A stretch of 64,000 bases of DNA, from contig NC_135566.1 in assembly GCF_964340395.1 (NCBI RefSeq), forward strand, positions 8,696,001-8,760,000. Reading direction: 5' to 3'. Below the pieces are notes generated by a model. It was not told the origin of the DNA, did not search any database, and saw nothing but the letters and a program-made list of their open reading frames with translations. The DNA comes from Glandiceps talaboti (lineage: Eukaryota; Hemichordata; Enteropneusta; Spengelidae). Made by a program: the position numbers and the translations under genes. Shown one piece after another: positions 1 through 26,800 of the stretch. The stretch's first letter is position 1. Each line of letters opens with the position of its first letter.

Positions 1-1140
1 CTTCAGAAAACCAACAGTGTATTTACTCAAAATTGTTAAAAATACCAATATTATGACATTGTACATTTTAATAAGAGGTCTGTTCTATCTATATGTAGTA
101 TAGCAATAAGTTGAAATTGTGATTCATAGAGGGCGCTGTTTTTTGGGTATGGACCAAAAAATGAATTTGATTTGATGTATTGCACCATGCTATACATACT
201 CCTACACAAATATGTTTACCTACAGGTCTACAATATTGTGATTAAGTTACTATATCTAACAAAAACAGTTTTCAAAAAACATTCCAGCTGTAGGCAGTAG
301 TACAACTTTAAAATGGTAGAATTTTACAGAAATTACAAATTTCTGAAACAATATAAAAAATAATTAGTTCAATTTCACTTTCTTCCCTATAACATATGCC
401 GTCCAAACTGGGAAAATTTTCAAAATGGTTGAGAAGAAATTTTTGAAACAATAATATGGAATAGTTTACTTTACTTTCACTTCTAAATTTGTTCTGTGTG
501 TTTACTTTTTAGGTCTTCTCTGGATTGTAGAAAAGCTCAAAATAGAATTTCAGTAGAAAATAATATGGACTGGTTTACTTTCACTTTTACTTTGCGTCAT
601 TGTTAGTATCATGTGTACAGCAAATATAAATCTTTCTAAATATAACAATAACAGGAGAAACGATGATGATATATTTTACTACTCCTTGGAGTTATTATTC
701 CCCAATTTTTGACTTCGTTCAGCCAAGAAAATATGAGTGACCTAAGGGGCCTTGTCACTACGAATCGCTGTAATACAAGCTGTAACTGAAGTATATTTAC
801 TGATCAGAGAACCAACAATACATTTATTGAAAATTGTTACAATACCAATAATTAGACATGTATGTTAATTAGAGGTCTATTTAATTTATAGGTAAAGTAA
901 TAAGTCAAAATTATGGTCATGATCAGGGTGCTGATTTTTGGGTGCGTACCAAAAATAAATTTGATTGGATTTCATATTGCGCATACAGCTACACAAACAT
1001 GTTTACTATGGATGATTCAATACTGTTGGTTCAACGTGTACGATATTACAAGCAAACCGTTACATGTATATCTTTCAAAACAGTTTCAAAAACTTTTCCA
1101 GTATGTAGCTAACTCGGCTCTCTTGTTTGTTATCGTTTAG
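1..1140. repeat. Intron of the transporter gene with a diverged ~300-bp direct duplication
   Basis: The segment at about 10-300 recurs at about 811-1110 in the same orientation. It shares the start accaaca, 'aggtctnttct', the 'ttttgggt...accaaaaa...aatttgat' block and the 'acaaa(t/c)atgttta' block. The second copy stops about 30 bp before the exon acceptor. Positions 691-770 hold half of fold-back family B ('ttattccccaatttttgac', 'gtgacctaaggggccttgtc'). Confidence 0.6.
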
Positions 1141-1436
1141 GTGAAACATGAAGGTCCAGAGGTGACGAGAGCATTCTTCAATTGGTACTACTGGGCAGTT
1201 AATCTGGGATCATTATTTGCGTTAGGACTCGTTGCATACATTCAACAAAACAAAGACTTTTTCATCGGGTTTCTCATCCCAGCAGCGTCAGTTGGCTTAG
1301 CTTTCCTTGTGTTTTTGTTGGGGAGATGTTTTTATGTGGTGAAGAAACCAGCTGGTAGTGTCATGACCAATACCTGTAGGATTATTTGTATGGCATTTAA
1401 GAACAGGAAGAGACGGCAGGAATACTTGCAGGACAA
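1141..1436 (+). CDS. SLC15A4-like: SLC15A4-like exon, first one seen
   Basis: The acceptor ends ...cgtttag at 1140 and the donor gtaagt starts at 1437. It encodes about 98 residues: FFNWYYWAVNLG, two hydrophobic transmembrane segments and a basic loop (KNRKRRQEYLQD). It ends in phase 2 and the next exon supplies the last base of an Asn codon. An open frame runs into it from the intron, but the intronic part has no family resemblance. Confidence 0.88.
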
Positions 1437-3385
1437 GTAAGTCTGAATGGTTATACCATGGATGTATCCTAATACATGCTTACACATAGTAGCCCTGTAG
1501 TAGCCTGAAAGTTCCAGGCGTTCCTTCCGCTTATATAATGCACTCTTGTCACGCGAGTGGTTACATTAGTGGATCAATGGCTGGCCCTTTCAGACTAGCC
1601 CTATAGCTGCTGTAGATATATGTGCTTCCGAGACATGGTTCTAACTTGTCACTGTAAAACAGTCGAGTGTCAATGTCAATGTCAATGTCGAGGCATTGGT
1701 GAGATTGAATATGGTTCAGTGGAGAAAATTATGAAATAACAGGTCTGCCCTTCAAAGTGATACCACTGATCAACCTAGTGCAGATTCTTACCAAATGTTG
1801 TGAATGTTTTGCATACAATAGCCTGTATGATATTAGTGCCTTGCGATCAGCTATCACTCACATAATTTAGAAGCCTGATGGGGGCTGAACAACATGACGT
1901 ATCTTACAGTCTGCTCATACAATTGCGTTCCAGAAAATGTGCATATTCATTCTATTGAAATGGTCTTTTAAAATGCATGCACCGTAGATGCCATCAGTGG
2001 ATTATCATTACTATGTGAGATCTCTCTAATCAAATTCCTCACATTACTAATGGACATTTTCTTGGATGTGATGAAATGGCTGCAGTCACAATCAAGTTGT
2101 TGAAGCGCAGTCATGCACATTGGGCTTGTACATACACAAGTTGTGTTCTCTGTTTTCCTACACTGCCATGATAGATTGAAAGGGCCTTCAAAGTCATCAG
2201 AAAGACAAAAGATTATATAATTCTGCCACTAGAGTGCTATTCAGAAACAGCTTCCAGCAAAAGTGAGGGCTATGGTAGTTGAATATTGTACTCTCTTTTG
2301 AAAAGTCATTATTTCTCAGTGTTTTACATTAAAAGTTGATTGCAGTCACACCCAACTAAAGAATTCTCTAATCACTTTTGTTGTTGACTAGAGTTGTGAA
2401 TGTAAATTTTGACACAATGCCAATGCGATTATTTTCTTACTGTTTTGTTATCATAAGTCACTCACTGTTAAACAAAAATCATCACATACGGTGACACAGT
2501 TGTTAATTTGTAATGTTTGTAACTTCAGTATGTTTGGTAAGTAGAGTGCTATTATACAGCACATTTCATATTAGTGTTCATTGGCTCTGTTTGCAAAAAT
2601 CATACAGAAATGAAGAAACTGTACTAGATAGCAAGATTGAATGAGTATAGTTTGTTGCGACATTTTGTCTAAATGAAAAGAACTAACATGCCATCATACA
2701 GACATCAAATGCAGGCATCAAAACATTGGCACTCGCATGTCTGTGTCTAATTGCAGTTTATTTCAGTTAGACTACAATGTAGCAAGATATTATGATCTTG
2801 CCATCATAGAGTGTGCAATGCGCAGTTTCTTATTTTGATTGCTGCATGGTTGTATCAAACAGAGCCAGTGAACACTAACATGAAATGAGCAGTACAACAA
2901 ATGACATTATAACTTGACGAAAACATTGACATTTCAGCGGTGATCATCCATTTGATGTTGGCCCTCCACCAGTCTTCTTAGACATGGCTAAGATACGATA
3001 TGGAGGCTGTTTTCACGAGAGCAGCGTAGAGGATGTGAAAGCGTTAGGCAAAGTTATACCAGTCTTTCTGGCCCTCATTCCCTACTGGATGGTTTATTAT
3101 CAGGTAAGTATTGCATTGACTCTCTCATCAAGGTGGGTTAGGGAGAATTTAGAGATTTCGTTTCACTGCTTTAAGGGAAAATTCATGCCTTATCAATAAA
3201 TTCATTTGCGAAACTACTTGTATATTTGAAATTGTAGTTCTTGTCAAACATGCATTTAGTGATATAATCTGACCTTTTTTTTGGAAATCTATGCTTGTAT
3301 ACATGTGATTGAGATTAGACAGAAATTGCCAATCGTTTTAAGAGAATGACTTTAAGAGAATGACTGTGTGTGTGTGTGTGTGTGT

Positions 3386-3435
<50 letters not shown>

Positions 3436-5617
3436 CCATGCATGCATGTATGTCACTGTGTCTGTCCATCTGTTCATTCATAACCCCTTCACTTGTCCAG
3501 ATCAGTCTGTACCTGCATACATATAATATGTGTGTAGATGTATAGGGCTGTATGTGTTTGTCTATATATGTGTGTAGGTTTCTGGGACTATGTGTCTGTC
3601 TATATATTTGTGTAGGTGTCTGGGACATTATGTGTCTGTCTATATATGTGTGTAGGTGTCTGGGACGTTATGTGTCTGTCTATATATGTGTAGGTGTGTG
3701 GGACTGTATGTGTCTGTCTATATATGTGCGTAGGTGTGTGGAACTGTATGTGTGCGTATTTATTTGTGTAGGTGTCTTGGAATGTATGTGACTATATATA
3801 TGTGTGTAGGTGTCTGGGACTGTATTGTGTCTATCATATATATGTGGGCGTGTGTGGTTATATGGATGAGTACTCAAAGTATTAGCTGACATACAGTCAA
3901 ATTTATCGAAGTAATGAGGAGTAATGATATATCTTTCTTGTCTGAATAAATACTCCAATTATGTCCGTATTTCTCTGCAGATGCAGACAACGTTCCTACT
4001 GCAAGGTTTACATATGAGAATATCATTCTATCCAGACAATAGAACACTCAATAGTTCCTATGTACCAGTACACTCACAGGATTTCCAGGTAATATCAGTC
4101 CAACCTGATATATACACTCTATTCATTTAAGATTTACTTTTCTGTACGGCTCACATTGTTAAAGTTTGATAACTAAAAGAGTTCATTATTTTTCATTGAT
4201 ACAAAGTACAAACAGATAAAGAAAACTCTGGTAAATCAGAATAAGAACTTTGTATCATATTATGTACATTAATTTCAAATTTTGATTTGATTGACAGGTG
4301 CCGGCAGCCTGGCTGACATTATTTGATATCATTTTACTCCTGATATTGATTCCTATTATGGATCGCTGTGTATATCCGTGTTTGGAACGTCGTGGTTACA
4401 ACCTCTCCATGTTAAAACGTATAGCCATCGGAATGGTGTTCAGTGTATGTGCTATGGTGTGTGCAGGGATTGTAGAAATTGAACGCAGACGTTGTCTGGA
4501 GAACAACGGTAATTGGACTGAGTACATTAGTGGTACGCAGTACCACGCTGCTAATATGTGGATATTCTGGCAAATACCACAGTATGCACTTATTGGTGTT
4601 AGTGAAGTGTTTGCCAGTGTTGCAGGTAGGCATAGTGATAATATTATTAATAATAACACATTGTGTTCATATAGCCTTCAGTGATTGGCTTAGACCGTAC
4701 CACATGGTGTGGACTATTGACCCATAGTGACCTCAATTTGCATATAGGGGACACTATTCACATACTATTTTCCCTAGGGCAATATTCACATATCACAGAA
4801 GTCTTATCAGTGATTTGCTTTGACTAGAGAAAGAATACGTGTCTCAGAATATGACCAGAATTATTCTTTATATGGTTCTGTTTTTCATAAAACGACTTGC
4901 CCTATATTTCTTAGAACTGATAAAATATATTTTGAAGAAATAGCACCCTCTATGGGCTAATCCAAGAAAACGCTGACAGTAACATGATGATTCAACATGG
5001 TAGTATAGGTATCTAGGCTTATCCTTTATTATCTTTTAGTCTTCGACCAGACAGTTAAAATTATGCTTAGCAAAAGCAAAGAACATTACAGCATATGCAC
5101 ACACTTACTTTTTTGCCTTTTATTTTAGTCATTCGTGACCGACTGACCCATTAGGGTACCCATGGTAATTTAGACATGAATATGCAAATATTAATATCTT
5201 GAAAAATTAATTAAGTTTGATCATATTTTTATTATTATTTTTTTAGGTTTGGAGTTTGCATATTCACAAGCACCCAAGTCAATGCAGGGCCTAATCATGG
5301 GACTCTTTTGCCTTGCCAGTGGTGTAGGATCCTTACTGGGATCTGGGCTTTTGTTCCTTATTTCACAACCTTTCATACGCTGGATGACAAAGGAAGATCG
5401 CGGAGACATCAACAAGGGACATCTGGAAAATTACTTCTTTCTTCTTGGTGGTATTCAGTTTGTTACCCTTTTCATATTCATTTGGATTACCCGCAAATAT
5501 GACAAGCCGGCAAAGTTTTCATCGACGAGAAATGGCAGAACGAAGGATTACTTAGGTCAGACGTCACCACAGGCAAGACATGTACAACGAGATGTCTATA
5601 ACTCATATGATGGATGA
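1141..5617 (+). CDS. SLC15A4-like: SLC15A3/A4-like proton-coupled peptide/histidine transporter, 3' part (5 exons)
   Basis: This is the 3' part of a POT/PTR2-family (SLC15) proton-coupled oligopeptide and histidine transporter, in vertebrates a multi-pass protein of endosomes and lysosomes. Coding exons are 1141-1436, 2938-3103, 3981-4088, 4298-4625 and 5247-5617. All introns are GT/AG and the phases join without a break (2, 0, 0, 1), giving 422 residues and a stop at 5615-5617. The family is about 580 residues, so roughly the first 150 are missing and lie left of the window. Diagnostic sequence includes RAFFNWYYWAVNLGS (the PTR2 signature region), VIPVFLALIPYWMVYYQ joined directly to MQTTFLLQGLHM, and a hydrophobic C-terminal half with FAYSQAPKSMQG. 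NRTLNSS in the exon at 3981 is a possible N-glycosylation site. Assignment to the SLC15A3/A4 branch rather than SLC15A1/A2 is by resemblance. Nothing suggests a pseudogene. Confidence 0.9.
1437..2937. other. Transporter intron with a dispersed-repeat monomer
   Basis: There is no coding signal. Positions about 1835-1915 match, in reverse complement, the region around 21715-21830, whose core became the 46-bp array in ASL intron 10 (shared 'ggctgaacaacatgac' and 'tatcttacag'). A fold-back element follows at 2560-2889. Confidence 0.55.
2560..2889. mobile_element. Fold-back (MITE-like) element with ~34-bp inverted ends
   Basis: The left arm, 2560-2593 (catttcatattagtgttca, then ggctctgtttg), is matched by the reverse complement of 2856-2889 with about four differences. 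The interior (~260 bp) has no coding capacity. Weak similarity continues inside the arms ('gaagaaactg' against 'aagaaactgc'). No clear target-site duplication was found. Confidence 0.5.
2938..3103 (+). CDS. SLC15A4-like: SLC15A4-like exon
   Basis: The acceptor is atttcag at 2931-2937 and the donor gtaagt starts at 3104. It encodes a cytosolic loop (GDHPFDVGPPP) followed by EDVKALGKVIPVF and the transmembrane segment LALIPYWMVYYQ, a strongly conserved stretch of SLC15A3/A4. Confidence 0.9.
3362..3860. repeat. (TG)n microsatellite followed by a ~38-41-bp minisatellite
   Basis: TG repeats run from about 3364 to 3434. From about 3550 to 3860 a unit of the form 'tctgtctatatatgtgtgt' then 'aggtgtctgggac' repeats about seven times. 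Both lie inside the transporter intron between exons 2938-3103 and 3981-4088. The open frames here are repeat artefacts. Confidence 0.8.
3981..4088 (+). CDS. SLC15A4-like: SLC15A4-like exon
   Basis: This 36-codon phase 0/0 exon has acceptor ttctctgcag and donor gtaata. It begins MQTTFLLQGLHM, directly continuing ...MVYYQ of the previous exon, and contains the NRT and NSS sequons expected in a lumenal loop. Confidence 0.9.
4298..4625 (+). CDS. SLC15A4-like: SLC15A4-like exon
   Basis: This exon encodes VPAAWLTLFDIILLLILIPIMD, then RIAIGMVFSVCAMVCAG and WQIPQYALIGVSEVFASVAG: three transmembrane segments plus the conserved Q(I/V)PQY...GxSEVF motif of POT transporters. The donor gtaggc is followed within 40 bp by a dispersed repeat (family C). 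Confidence 0.9.
4664..4796 (+). repeat. Dispersed repeat family C, copy 1
   Basis: It begins gttcatatagccttcagtg and includes attggctta, 'gacccatagtgacctcaatt', 'gcatatagggg' and ttttcccta. It is closely matched by 46495-46622 (same strand) and by the reverse complement of 27969-28092. No coding potential. Confidence 0.75.
5247..5617 (+). CDS. SLC15A4-like: SLC15A4-like terminal coding exon
   Basis: It opens with GLEFAYSQAPKSMQGLIMGL, the classic POT helix, followed by two further hydrophobic helices and a hydrophilic tail ending NSYDG. The stop TGA is at 5615-5617. The last 40 coding bases and the stop are duplicated in tandem just downstream. Confidence 0.9.
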
Positions 5618-5805
5618 AAATGGATACTTTGTTGCAGTGTTTCATATTTAATGAGCAACTTAGGGAGTCAGGGAGGATTCAGCCACCTTGTCACAACATG
5701 TACAAAGACATATGTATAAACCATATGATGCATAAAATAGATACTTTGTGGCAGTTTTTCATATATATATAAGCAACTTAGGGAGTCAGTCAGGAGTACT
5801 CAACT
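5578..5805 (+). repeat. 118-bp tandem duplication spanning the transporter stop codon
   Basis: 5578-5695 and 5696-about 5805 align at an offset of 118 bp: 'acatgtacaa' starts both, then 'atgatg(g/c)at', 'atactttgt(t/g)gcagt', 'agcaacttagggagtca'. The first copy holds the last codons and TGA; the second is 3' UTR. Confidence 0.75.
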
Positions 5806-5872
5806 AAGTCAAAATGCACAAGTCTTCCAAAACCAGGATTTGAAATCTGCTTCTGCAGAATTTGAAAGTTAC

Positions 5873-5878
5873 AATAAA
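5873..5878 (+). terminator. Candidate poly(A) signal AATAAA of the transporter gene
   Basis: A canonical AATAAA lies 256 bp after the stop codon. It is the first such hexamer downstream. The cleavage site is not determined. Confidence 0.4.
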
Positions 5879-6126
5879 AAATGTCACAGCAGAACTTAAT
5901 ATGAAAAATTTACAATTTTTTTTGTATAATTTTAAAAGAACTTTTGTATATGTGAACAGATTTTTTGAAATTTTTTTTGAATTTTGAGGCACATATCGCT
6001 TACTGTTGACACAAGAATGCAAACAAGGACAATGAAGTCACAAAGGTTTATTATTTCCTTGGATAAAACCAGTTTGTTTTGCAAAAATACTGCACACAAA
6101 TTGTACCATGGCTAACTGAATTCTAT

Positions 6127-6320
6127 GTGATGTCATGATGGTTGAATGGTTAGAGTGGCCAGCTTGGAATCTGCAAGTTGCTGGATTGACCCTTGTCACT
6201 GCCATTTATTTCTGAATGCCTAAAGTCCTTTGGGAAGTTCAAACCACCCCTGTGCCCCTAGTCAACTCAGTTGTGTAATTTGGGGACCTGGTAGGACAGA
6301 GTTTGCTATGTGAAGGATTT
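6127..6320 (+). mobile_element. tRNA-derived SINE
   Basis: The head, about 6131-6200, looks like a decayed tRNA promoter: an A-box-like 'tggttgaatggttagagtgg' and, about 35 bp on, a B-box-like ggattgaccc (consensus GGTTCGANNCC). The body continues with 'gtcaactcag', 'taatttggggacctggtagg' and 'gctatgtgaaggat'. The body recurs at 27505-27575, and the head recurs as a tandem array at 9498-9745. The head lacks a foldable acceptor stem, so I do not call a tRNA gene. Confidence 0.65.
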
Positions 6321-8857
6321 TTTAACCACCCTAATCAACTCGTCCACATGCAAATTCCCATCCACAATTTAACACAGTCGTGCAGGTACAGTGGCAGTAT
6401 GTTGTCTACTCCACTAATGGTACACTGGTGTAGAACATCACAAACATACCACTGCATGACTCTGCCGCTGATACATAGTGGAGAGTGTGTGTTGTGTTAG
6501 TGTACACACTTCATTGTACCACTAGTGGCTTCATTGTACCACCAGCAGCTAGCACACCAGCAGCTGTAGACCAGTGTACTTCACCATTGATGTACTGCTG
6601 TACACTGTATGTAATACACTGAGTAACTCGGCAGAGAGTACAGCTACAAAAATAGGTAGACCATCTTCGCACCGTGGAGAGTAACAACAAAGTTACCCTC
6701 TAGTACATGTACAGTTACATTCATTGGGAATTTGCATATGTATCAGCTGATGATAACAGAGAAACAAATCGGAAATGACATTTACAACAAGATTGTTATT
6801 TTACAAATATTGTTTTCATTAAAACTTATAATTTGAAAGTTGTATCAATTTTGAGTTTTCAAAGAGATAGGGGTGTCACCTTCGTGAGGAAATTCTAGTT
6901 GTGCTTTCATGAAATACATTCCTATTAACGAAAGTCGAGGGTTGATGTAAATATTGATCACAAATTATGTCATGAATATGCAAATGTACACAATATCTTT
7001 TGACCAATGAATGCCTTGCACAAACATGATTGACACAATATTTGATTAACATATTTGAATATTCATACCAAAGAGATAAGTGGGAAAAAAGTAATTTCGG
7101 TATGCTATAAACCTAAAACTGCCTGTCGTCTGCTGGCAGAAAATTGTACAAAATACACAATAATACTTGATATCATTTGATCTTTTTTATAAAATATAAT
7201 AAGAAATTAGCAATCATAATCAACAATTTGGAAAAAAAATAGTATTTTGATACTTATTATTCCTTGAAAAAAAATCAAATTTTGCAAATGTGTACAGATG
7301 TATTACAAAGTGTCTCATGCCACAGTATTAACAACCATGTATCTGTTATGCATTCTTACAGTCATTATGAAAGCACCAATGGCTGCCAAAATGGTTGAAT
7401 CATTTTGCACAATATCGGATAGTTCACGACAGTTTTGATATCAGTAATTCTGTCATTTTAATACCAGTAATTCATTTTGATATCCGTAATAGTTAAACAT
7501 TTCATAAGAATTATGACAATGCATCTCTGTTTTCACGTTAAACATAAAATATTGCTTCTCATGGAGTCAGAAAGTTTACGAATAATGCCAAATCTTCACC
7601 GATAAATATATCATGAACATTGTCAGTGTCAGGAGTGTACTGTTCTGATGTCATGGCGATGCTGATGAGATGTCAGCAAGAAATTGTGGATTATTTGTGA
7701 TATTTTTTCAGACTCTGTGAGCAATATTTCATGTTTGTAAAAACGGTTTTCAGATGATCATTAATGATACTTTTTGATACTTAAATCTTCTGTTCAACAA
7801 AGTCAAAAAGAATATATTTCCATCCAGAAAATTAAAGCATTTTACTTTTAATACTTGTAATGACACAGATACTTGTCTGGAAATATGGCAATGTTTCTTA
7901 GAAGTTATCTTGTAATGGAAGTCAATTCTCAAAGTCTTCCATCAACCAATCACAAAAGCTGTTATTTGACCTCTTTTGCTGGTTGTCATAGTAACTATAA
8001 AGCAATATTCATACAGAGATCATGGTTGTATGTTTAGTGTAAATGACAATCCAGGTGAGAGAAATTTCAATATGCTAATGTCATTGATATCAGTGGACTT
8101 AATTTGAATGCCAAAAGACAAGACCAGGTGCCTTTTTTAATTTGAATGTCAACAGACAAGACCAGGTGACTTTTTTTTCAAACCAATTGGTTTCAAAATC
8201 ACTATTATTAAAGAGATGGGCTCAGGTCCAAACACATAAATAATACCATTTTATATTTTTTAGGGTAGTTGACTGCTTTGCTGCAACTCGTACACAACAC
8301 TTCTGATTTACCATCAGAGGCTGAAAATGTCCTGGAGACAATCTTTCACTTGATTTCATTATAACAGTTCCAAAAACCAGATAGAATGCTCTCACATCAT
8401 TTTCATATCCATGTATTTTATTTGATATTTTAAGAAGTCTTCTTTACACTAGATATGGGCATGTATAAGATAACTATCCGCTGCAATTTGTATAATACTG
8501 CCAGCTGCCTGTAAAAAGCCTTTGCATGTAAAATATGCACTTTACTCTAGAACTGTGTTTACCAAAAAATTTCTGCTAGGATTTGTAAGACTAACAATGA
8601 CTTCAGCGATAATGCATCAACATTTTTTGTACTGAATGTTGTAGATGTTTAACCAAGAAGCCTTTCTGAATGCATACAATAATACTTAATCAGAATGCAT
8701 ATATTTTACACTAATGTTTATATCACTATTGCATATCGAAACCAGATAACAAATATGGGCGTCATACTAGGGAGTCATATCAGTGATTCATGACTGTCTT
8801 AGGGAGGTTGTCTGCCTGAAGTTATGCAAGGATTTTGTGCCTGCCATACTTTTCGCT

Positions 8858-8936
8858 TTAGTCTGTAAGGTACGCCATGACGGGGCGCCCTCACACATCG
8901 GTCAACCCCTCTCATGACGTATCTTACAGTGTACTT
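8858..8936. repeat. Imperfect hairpin related to the 46-bp array monomer
   Basis: 'gtctgtaaggtacgccatga' at the left pairs with the reverse complement of 'tcatgacgtatcttacagtg' at the right, about 20 bp per arm. The right arm resembles the array monomer in ASL intron 10 and the repeat at about 1895-1915. Confidence 0.5.
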
Positions 8937-9497
8937 TCACTTCAGAGTTAGAGAGCGATTTGGAGGTTTTGTGACGGTCGTATATTTTACTACATTACTG
9001 AGAACTTCTACTACAAGCCTGATTTTGGTTTGAAATGTAAAGTGAGTCTCTGTTTACCAATCAGATGAACCCTTTCAAACTGTCTGCCAATCAGTTGGCC
9101 CCTTTCAAGGGATTCACCACAGCCAATTACAAACTGTTCACCCAGCTAATAATGTGATGATCACTGGCAAATGAATGCTCTCTCCCAGTCAGTAACTATG
9201 CCAGAATAGACTCAGCACCACAATACATACTTTCACTCCTGCCTTTAGTAAGAATTAACTTTTGGAAACTAATATTTGATAAGAATTTTTTTTTATGCGA
9301 GATATGTAATATTATTTTGACACAAATATTTTGTATTTTGAATATGATTGATATCATTAATCAGACAAGATGCTGCATAAAATAACTCAAAATATTATGC
9401 AGATAATGTTTTGATTTGTATTAATATAGATCTCTTCACTCGGTCAAGAAAATAAAACAGTAAATAATACCTGTATGTTTATGTTGCCTTATTGTGT

Positions 9498-9745
9498 ATT
9501 GTGATGGTTGAATGGTTAGAGTGGCTGGCTTGTAATCTGTGCAAAGCTGGTTGTGGAGTCATGATGGTTGAGTGGTTGCCTTGTAATCTGTACATTGCTG
9601 GTTGTGTGGTCATGATGGTTGAATGGTTAGAGTGACTGGCTTGTAATCAGTACAATGCTGGTTGTGGAGTCATGATGGTTGAATGGTTAGAGTGGTTGGC
9701 TTGTAATCTGTACATTACTGGTTGTGAGTCATGATGGTTGAATGG
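9498..9745 (+). repeat. ~60-bp minisatellite made of SINE heads
   Basis: At least four units carry 'atggttgaatggttagagtg' and 'ggcttgtaatctgt', plus a shorter one. The unit is the tRNA-like head of the SINE at 6127 without its body, repeated in tandem about 350 bp upstream of the first ASL exon. Confidence 0.75.
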
Positions 9746-10099
9746 TTTCCACACCTGCTGAGTATATGAATGAATGAAATTTGCGTGTGTCAACAAAAAC
9801 AAAAGCAATTGACTGTATTTGTTTGGTGGCGCTATTCATATTTCTCTGTCGTGATCGTGAGTGCCGTGATTAGATGATGTAAGTGTAATGATATCGATGA
9901 ATGAACAGCTGCAGTCAAAAGATTGACTTTCTTTGACAAGGATTACTGAACATGGCAGCCTCGTGATTTTATGGAGCTTCAACTTATGGGTGATTCGCAT
10001 TTCTTGGTCCAATTTTACTGCTACGTCTAACTGACTTTGTGTCAAATCTTCGCGAAGTGGCCTCTTGTCTGACAAGTCGACTGTCTCTGTACTGCGAAA

Positions 10100-25624
<15,525 letters not shown>

Positions 25625-25852
25625 TTTAAATGTGGGGGTTCATCTTCCATTTACCCACAGGGAAGTGATGAAGGAGGGGTTCATCTTCCAATCTACCCAC
25701 AGGGTAGTTATTGGTACATGATGAAGACATCACAGTTGTTCTACAGTTTATCCAGAGGCAATTTGAAAGCTTTAAAAAAAAAAACTTGCAAAGTTTCTTC
25801 AAACTAGAATGTTCTTGATAGTATGTACGTTGATTCTTTTCATAGCTGTATG

Positions 25853-26191
25853 TATTAAACCTAGACTCTCTCACAGTCCTTGGAACTTCGCATAGCTAAA
25901 AGGGCTGTTTTGTATGTACCGATATCTACCATATAATTGTACTTGAATATCCCTGTACTGTGCGCCCTCATTGACCACATAGGGATAACCATCCGTTGAC
26001 ATGTTACTGCAACTGTTCCCGATAACACAGAGCATCGAATAACATATCAACGAATGGTTATCCCTATGTGGTCAATGAGGGCGCACAGTACAAGGATATT
26101 CAAGTACAATTATATGGTAGATATCGGTACATATAAAACAGCTCTTTTAGCTATGCGAAGTTCCAAGGACTGTGAGAGAGTCTAGTATTAA
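25853..26191. mobile_element. Fold-back MITE with TATTAA/TTAA flanks, 3' of ASL
   Basis: Arms 25861-26006 and 26040-26185 (146 bp each) are near-perfect inverted copies, starting ctagactctctcacagtcc. A 33-bp loop lies between. TATTAA directly repeats at 25853-25858 and 26186-26191. TTAA duplications are typical of piggyBac-type elements. The element lies 230 bp after the ASL stop and probably within its 3' UTR. Confidence 0.85.
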
Positions 26192-26235
26192 TCCTAGTGT
26201 GTTATGGGTAATTTTGAACTTGATGATATAACTAC

Positions 26236-26241
26236 ATTAAA
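26236..26241 (+). terminator. ASL: Candidate poly(A) signal ATTAAA of ASL
   Basis: The first plausible hexamer after the stop (612 bp downstream). If used, the fold-back element would be in the mature 3' UTR. Weak evidence. Confidence 0.3.
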
Positions 26242-26534
26242 GTTTTCCTTTCTGCAGAGTACAATTATGGGTTAAAATGACCATGTAAAATGTCTGTTTT
26301 CTGTCAAGTTTGATTAGTTTGATTTATATAGTCACAAAATGTTTACTAAAATGCTAAACATATCATTATCAGCTTTTACCTCAGTATGATGTATAATATG
26401 TGGTTTTGAACTGCATGGCAGTGGTTCTGTTTGTAAAGCAGACTAACTTTTGATTTTTAAAAACTTTTAAATTTTTGTGTTGTCTTCCTCGAAGACAGAT
26501 GTAAAGAAAATTAGAATGTATCAATTTCAAGGTT

Positions 26535-26800
26535 TAACCTTTAACCTTTGAGATTCCAGTGTCATCTTTTAAATTTGTCCTCTGATATGCAAATCTCATC
26601 TCTAGATTTGACCTCTGACATGCAAGGCTAGTTTTAGATTGACCTTTAACATATGTAAGTGTCACCTTTAGATTTGACCTTTGACATGCAGCTTTTTATC
26701 ATTTTTAGCTTTGACATGCAAAATTCAGCTTACAATTTGACCTTTGACGTGCAAAAATCAACTTTAGATATGACCTTTGAGACATAATTCTTGTGTTTAT
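26535..26800 (+). repeat. Diverged ~40-50-bp minisatellite with TGACCTTTGA motifs
   Basis: Repeated 'ttagatttgacctttgacat' variants occur about six times between 26535 and 26790. The copies are diverged, with irregular spacing. Confidence 0.6.

Larger units (their letters stand above)
5879..9497. other. Intergenic region between the transporter and ASL
   Basis: No supported exon was found on either strand. Beyond the SINE, it holds a pair of ~42-bp direct repeats at about 8095-8180 (shared 'aatttgaatg' and 'agacaagaccaggtg') and a hairpin at 8858-8936. The rest is AT-rich unique-looking sequence. Confidence 0.5.

Noticed and set aside
913-1140. 75-residue open frame leading into a transporter exon
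   Set aside because: It lies in the second copy of an intronic duplication and has no family resemblance. It ends in a stop (TAG overlapping the acceptor AG) exactly at the exon start.
6127-6205. Possible tRNA gene
   Set aside because: A- and B-box-like motifs are present, but there is no acceptor stem pairing or clean anticodon loop, and related copies exist, so a SINE explains it better.
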